Assembly: GCA_963757065.1 (NCBI GenBank)
Contig: CAVWQC010000003.1
Coordinates: forward strand, 1 to 64,000
DNA from: PNON01 sp963757065
GTDB lineage: Bacteria > Chloroflexota > Anaerolineae > Anaerolineales > Anaerolineaceae
DNA: 64,000 bases
Direction of reading: 5' to 3'
Within the stretch, counting starts at the first letter, position 1; every line of letters starts with the position of its first letter. Made by a program: the position numbers and the translations under genes. This document shows positions 61,628 to 64,000 of this stretch, piece by piece. A model generated the notes under the pieces. The model worked only from the letters and a program-made list of their open reading frames with translations, had not been told where the DNA came from and did not search any database.

Positions 61628-62254
61628 ATGAGAATAGCAATCGTAAATGAAACCAGTGCCGCTGATAAGAACGCAGATATTGTAGCTGCCCTGGATGGTC
61701 GCGGGCATGAATTGATCAATATTGGCATGAAAAAGAGTGGTGAAAAACCGGAGCTTCAATACATTCATACCGGATTAATTTCAGCTCTTTTGTTAAATAC
61801 CCATAAGGCTGACCTTGTTGTGGGTGGTTGTGGTACAGGGATCGGTTATATGAATGCTGCCATGCAATACCCCGGGGTATTTTGCGGATTACTTCATTCA
61901 CCTTTGGATGCCTGGTTATTTGCCCAAATTAATGCTGGGAACTGTATTTCGTTAGCCTTAAATCAAGGGTATGGATGGGCTAGCAATGTCAATTTACGAT
62001 TCATATTCGATCAATTTTTTGGAGTCGAATTTGGTAAAGGATATCCTGATCATCGACGGGAACCTCAATCGGCGTCGCGTGAGGTATTAAAGACAATTTC
62101 CAAGGTTAGCCATCGATCGATGGCAGAAATAATCGCCGAGCTGCCCGAATCGGTCGCGAGACCAGCAATACAATATCCCGGGTTAATGGAAGTTCTTCTT
62201 AACGGTGGAATAGAAGACGAGAAATTACTCATAAACTTGAGGAACTGGATGTAG
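61628..62254 (+). CDS. RpiB/LacAB-family sugar-phosphate isomerase, extended
   Basis: 208 residues, about 55 longer than ribose-5-phosphate isomerase B. The core has the catalytic Cys in VVGGCGTGIGYMNAAMQYPGVFCGLLHSPLDAWLFAQINAGNCISLALNQG (about 68-118). The C-terminal extension GYPDHRREPQSASREVLKTISKVSHRSMAEIIAEL... has no clear RpiB counterpart. Longer RpiB-like proteins act on L- or branched-pentose and 4-carbon sugar phosphates, which would fit the split transketolase just upstream. Last gene of the plus-strand operon. Confidence 0.85.
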   Translation: MRIAIVNETSAADKNADIVAALDGRGHELINIGMKKSGEKPELQYIHTGLISALLLNTHKADLVVGGCGTGIGYMNAAMQYPGVFCGLLHSPLDAWLFAQINAGNCISLALNQGYGWASNVNLRFIFDQFFGVEFGKGYPDHRREPQSASREVLKTISKVSHRSMAEIIAELPESVARPAIQYPGLMEVLLNGGIEDEKLLINLRNWM

Positions 62255-62272
62255 GTTCGTCAATTGCATTTG

Positions 62273-62312
62273 AAAAAGTCCGGTGGAGTCGAATTTTTCC
62301 ACCGGACTTTTT
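62273..62312. terminator. bidirectional intrinsic terminator
   Basis: Perfect 15-base arms (62273-62287 and 62298-62312; AAAAAGTCCGGTGGA and complement) with a 10-base loop, between convergent RpiB-like (+) and sugar-kinase (-) genes. Confidence 0.93.
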
Positions 62313-62398
62313 GTTATTAATCACTAAACCGTTTATAGAATTCACTGATCAATTAGCAACTAGGGACAAATGATTGCGTCAACATCATTATGGAAAAA

Positions 62399-63442
62399 TC
62401 ATCTACGAATACGACCAGATGTATCTCCATTTGCCAATTGTTCCACTTCATGAATACTTACCAGGTTTATATCCCCGGGAATTGAATGTTTCAAGCAGGA
62501 AGCAGCCACTGCAAAATTCAAAGCTTTTTGTGGATCCTGCTTATCTTTCATCAGGGAATAGATCAAACCGGCAGCGAATGAATCACCCCCACCTACCCTA
62601 TCCACAATGGGAGTAATTTGATACACCGGTCCGCTGTAGAAATTTTCTGCCTGCCACAGGACTGCTGACCAGGTATTATTGGACGCGGAAATCGATCCCC
62701 GTAACGTAATGGCAATTCCGCCTAAGTTTGGGAATTTTTCTTTGAGAGCCAGGCAGACGAATTTGTATTTTTCACCATCGACATTTCCAAGAGAAACATT
62801 TGTTTCCGGGGCTTTAATTCCAAAAACCTTTTCTGTATCCTCTTCGTTCCCGATCACGAGGTCACAATTCTTGACTAAATTGTACATGACATCACCGGGG
62901 GACTGCGTCCACTTCCACAATTTCGCCCGGTAATTTAGATCACAGGAAACAGTGATACCGCATTTTTTTGCGGCTTCCACTGCTTCCTGGCAGGTTTCCG
63001 CAGCACTCTGTGAGACAGCAGGAGTGATCCCTGTCCAGTGGAACCAGGAAGCCCCATCAAAAACATCCTGCCAGTTCACTTGACCGGGTTGGATGGTGGA
63101 AAAGCTGGAGCCAGCCCGGTCATAGATCACTTTACTGGGTCGTTGAGCAACGCCATTCTCCAGGAAGTAAATCCCGATCCTATCACCACCCCAGGCAATA
63201 TGCTGAATATCAATTCCCAAGCCTGTTAAATTTGATCCACAAACTTCACCCAGGTCATTTTTTGGCAGTCTGGTAACATACTTCACGGGGATACCAAATT
63301 GGGCAAGAGAAGCAGCCACATTCGCTTCCCCTCCACCAAAATGCGCTTCAAACTGTTGGGCTTGCTTGAATCGTTGATATCCCGGAGGATTCAATCGAAG
63401 CATAATTTCGCCAAATGTGACAACATATCCATTTTCGAGCAT
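62399..63442 (-). CDS. PfkB-family sugar kinase, KdgK-like
   Basis: 347 residues. Ribokinase-fold start VVTFGEIMLRLNPPGYQRFKQAQQFEAHFGGGEANVAASLAQFG (sugar-binding GGGEANVA), and the ATP/anion-hole signature DRVGGGDSFAAGLIYSL (catalytic Asp about 292). SCDLNYRAKLWKW is characteristic of 2-keto-3-deoxygluconate kinases. It would phosphorylate KDG or a similar sugar acid. It lies 10 bases after the epimerase gene. IclR control is usual for KDG pathways. Confidence 0.88.
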   Translation of the reverse strand: MLENGYVVTFGEIMLRLNPPGYQRFKQAQQFEAHFGGGEANVAASLAQFGIPVKYVTRLPKNDLGEVCGSNLTGLGIDIQHIAWGGDRIGIYFLENGVAQRPSKVIYDRAGSSFSTIQPGQVNWQDVFDGASWFHWTGITPAVSQSAAETCQEAVEAAKKCGITVSCDLNYRAKLWKWTQSPGDVMYNLVKNCDLVIGNEEDTEKVFGIKAPETNVSLGNVDGEKYKFVCLALKEKFPNLGGIAITLRGSISASNNTWSAVLWQAENFYSGPVYQITPIVDRVGGGDSFAAGLIYSLMKDKQDPQKALNFAVAASCLKHSIPGDINLVSIHEVEQLANGDTSGRIRR

Positions 63443-63452
63443 TGAAATTCCC

Positions 63453-64000
63453 TTATACTTTCAACTGCGAATCCATATCGCTCTTCGAAATTCTACCGTC
63501 AATGATCGCCTGTTCAAAAATACTGATGGTTTCACGCACTCCAACGGACAAAGGAGTGTCCGGATAACTGCCTAATATCTTCTCCAATTCAGTATTATCC
63601 ACTTCTGGAGGAAAAGGTAGTGGAATATCAGAAAAGGTGATTTTTCCCCGGATAGTTGGAAGCTCATTCTCGATCGCTGAAATTACTTCCGCAGTGGATA
63701 CAGATTTTCCACCGATATTATAGACTTCTGCACCGGTTTTCACTTTGCGGGCAGCCTGGATGAAAACTTTTGCGACATCATCCGCATACTGAAAACAATA
63801 TCGCCCCCCATAGGAGATGTGGTACGGTCTTCCTGCTATTGCTGCCAAAATTGCTTTAGTTGGTGTGGATGTCATCCCCTGGTCCCGCCCGGCACCATAT
63901 ACAACATAAGGACGCAATCCTATGCTGGGTAAGTTATCATCCATCCAGTAAACCCTGGCATTTCCTTCATTTGCCTGTTTATAAAAACCATAATGCGATC
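63453..64000 (-). CDS. NAD-dependent epimerase/dehydratase (5' end outside window)
   Basis: The C-terminal 180 or so residues of an extended short-chain dehydrogenase; the reading frame stays open to the window edge. Just inside the edge is the catalytic YxxxK motif (YGFYK), followed by RVYWMDDNLPSIGLRPYVVYGAGRDQGMTSTPTKAI and QYADDVAKVFIQAARKVKTGAEVYNIGGKSVSTAEVISAI. The N-terminal Rossmann motif is beyond 64000. Such enzymes act on nucleotide sugars or free uronates (uronate dehydrogenase type), and the neighbouring KdgK-like kinase favours a sugar-acid role. Confidence 0.85.
   Translation of the reverse strand, partial: SHYGFYKQANEGNARVYWMDDNLPSIGLRPYVVYGAGRDQGMTSTPTKAILAAIAGRPYHISYGGRYCFQYADDVAKVFIQAARKVKTGAEVYNIGGKSVSTAEVISAIENELPTIRGKITFSDIPLPFPPEVDNTELEKILGSYPDTPLSVGVRETISIFEQAIIDGRISKSDMDSQLKV

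Noticed and set aside
1..64000. Mobile element, prophage or tRNA-linked island boundaries
   Set aside because: No transposase, integrase, tRNA or flanking direct repeats could be found by eye.

Overview
The window looks like a stretch of a mesophilic, probably anaerobic chromosome, most likely from Chloroflexota class Anaerolineae. That placement is an inference. It rests on a damage-response cassette built around a family B polymerase, many sugar ABC importers with Ala/Pro-rich lipoprotein linkers, a tungsten-type aldehyde oxidoreductase with its own MoaD, and many IclR regulators. I see no rRNA, tRNA, CRISPR array, insertion sequence or phage gene.

Layout. (1) 1-1.8 kb: a metallopeptidase and a CDF metal exporter. 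(2) 2.0-6.8 kb: a compact plus-strand cassette of RecA/ImuA-like protein, small protein, unusual family B polymerase, radical SAM protein with helix-hairpin-helix, and DUF6504-like protein. It sits behind a consensus promoter whose spacer is filled by a LexA-like palindrome. (3) 6.8-13.4 kb: ordinary single genes (DUF2089 and SHOCT-like regulators, pentapeptide protein, MFS and EamA transporters, CBS protein, GyrI-like protein, Rieske oxygenase). (4) 13.7-29 kb, minus strand: two successive ribose-type ABC importer cassettes, each paired with an alpha/beta-hydrolase, then a branched-chain-type (Liv) importer cassette. (5) 29.2-34.5 kb, minus strand: MoaD, aldehyde ferredoxin oxidoreductase, AEC permease, creatininase-like amidohydrolase, U32-like TIM barrel and cupin, divergent from an Ldh-family dehydrogenase at 34.7 kb. 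(6) 36-46.6 kb: IclR regulators, a third hydrolase, an MBL hydrolase, malic enzyme, two-subunit class I fumarase, nitroreductase, a family I CoA-transferase pair and a ferredoxin. (7) 46.7-64 kb: carbohydrate catabolism, with a MalFG-type importer, three Gfo/Idh oxidoreductases, a sugar isomerase, a UroD-family protein, an IolD-like ThDP enzyme, a GPH symporter, split transketolase, an RpiB-family isomerase, a KdgK-like kinase and an epimerase cut by the window edge.

Regions 4-6 appear tied together by a repeated operator. On the coding strand it reads TGAAAC-N3-GTTTCA-N5-TGAAAC (26 bp, degenerate), and I find it eight times upstream of genes. Five or six copies lie 5-9 bases downstream of a TTGACA-type promoter. 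This is an IclR/KdgR-like arrangement, and the two IclR genes next to sites at 36.97 and 42.63 kb are the best candidates for the regulator. The regulon would couple uptake (three importers), ester hydrolysis, oxidation and CoA activation of an unidentified carboxylate- or ester-bearing substrate with entry into C4-dicarboxylate metabolism.

About fifteen genes between 17.3 and 47.8 kb carry one or more frameshifts although their coding sequence is otherwise well preserved. The flanking 17 kb on either side have none that I can see. Some shifts lie in A6 runs and Ala/Pro repeats, so base-calling error in this segment and genuine gene decay are both open explanations.
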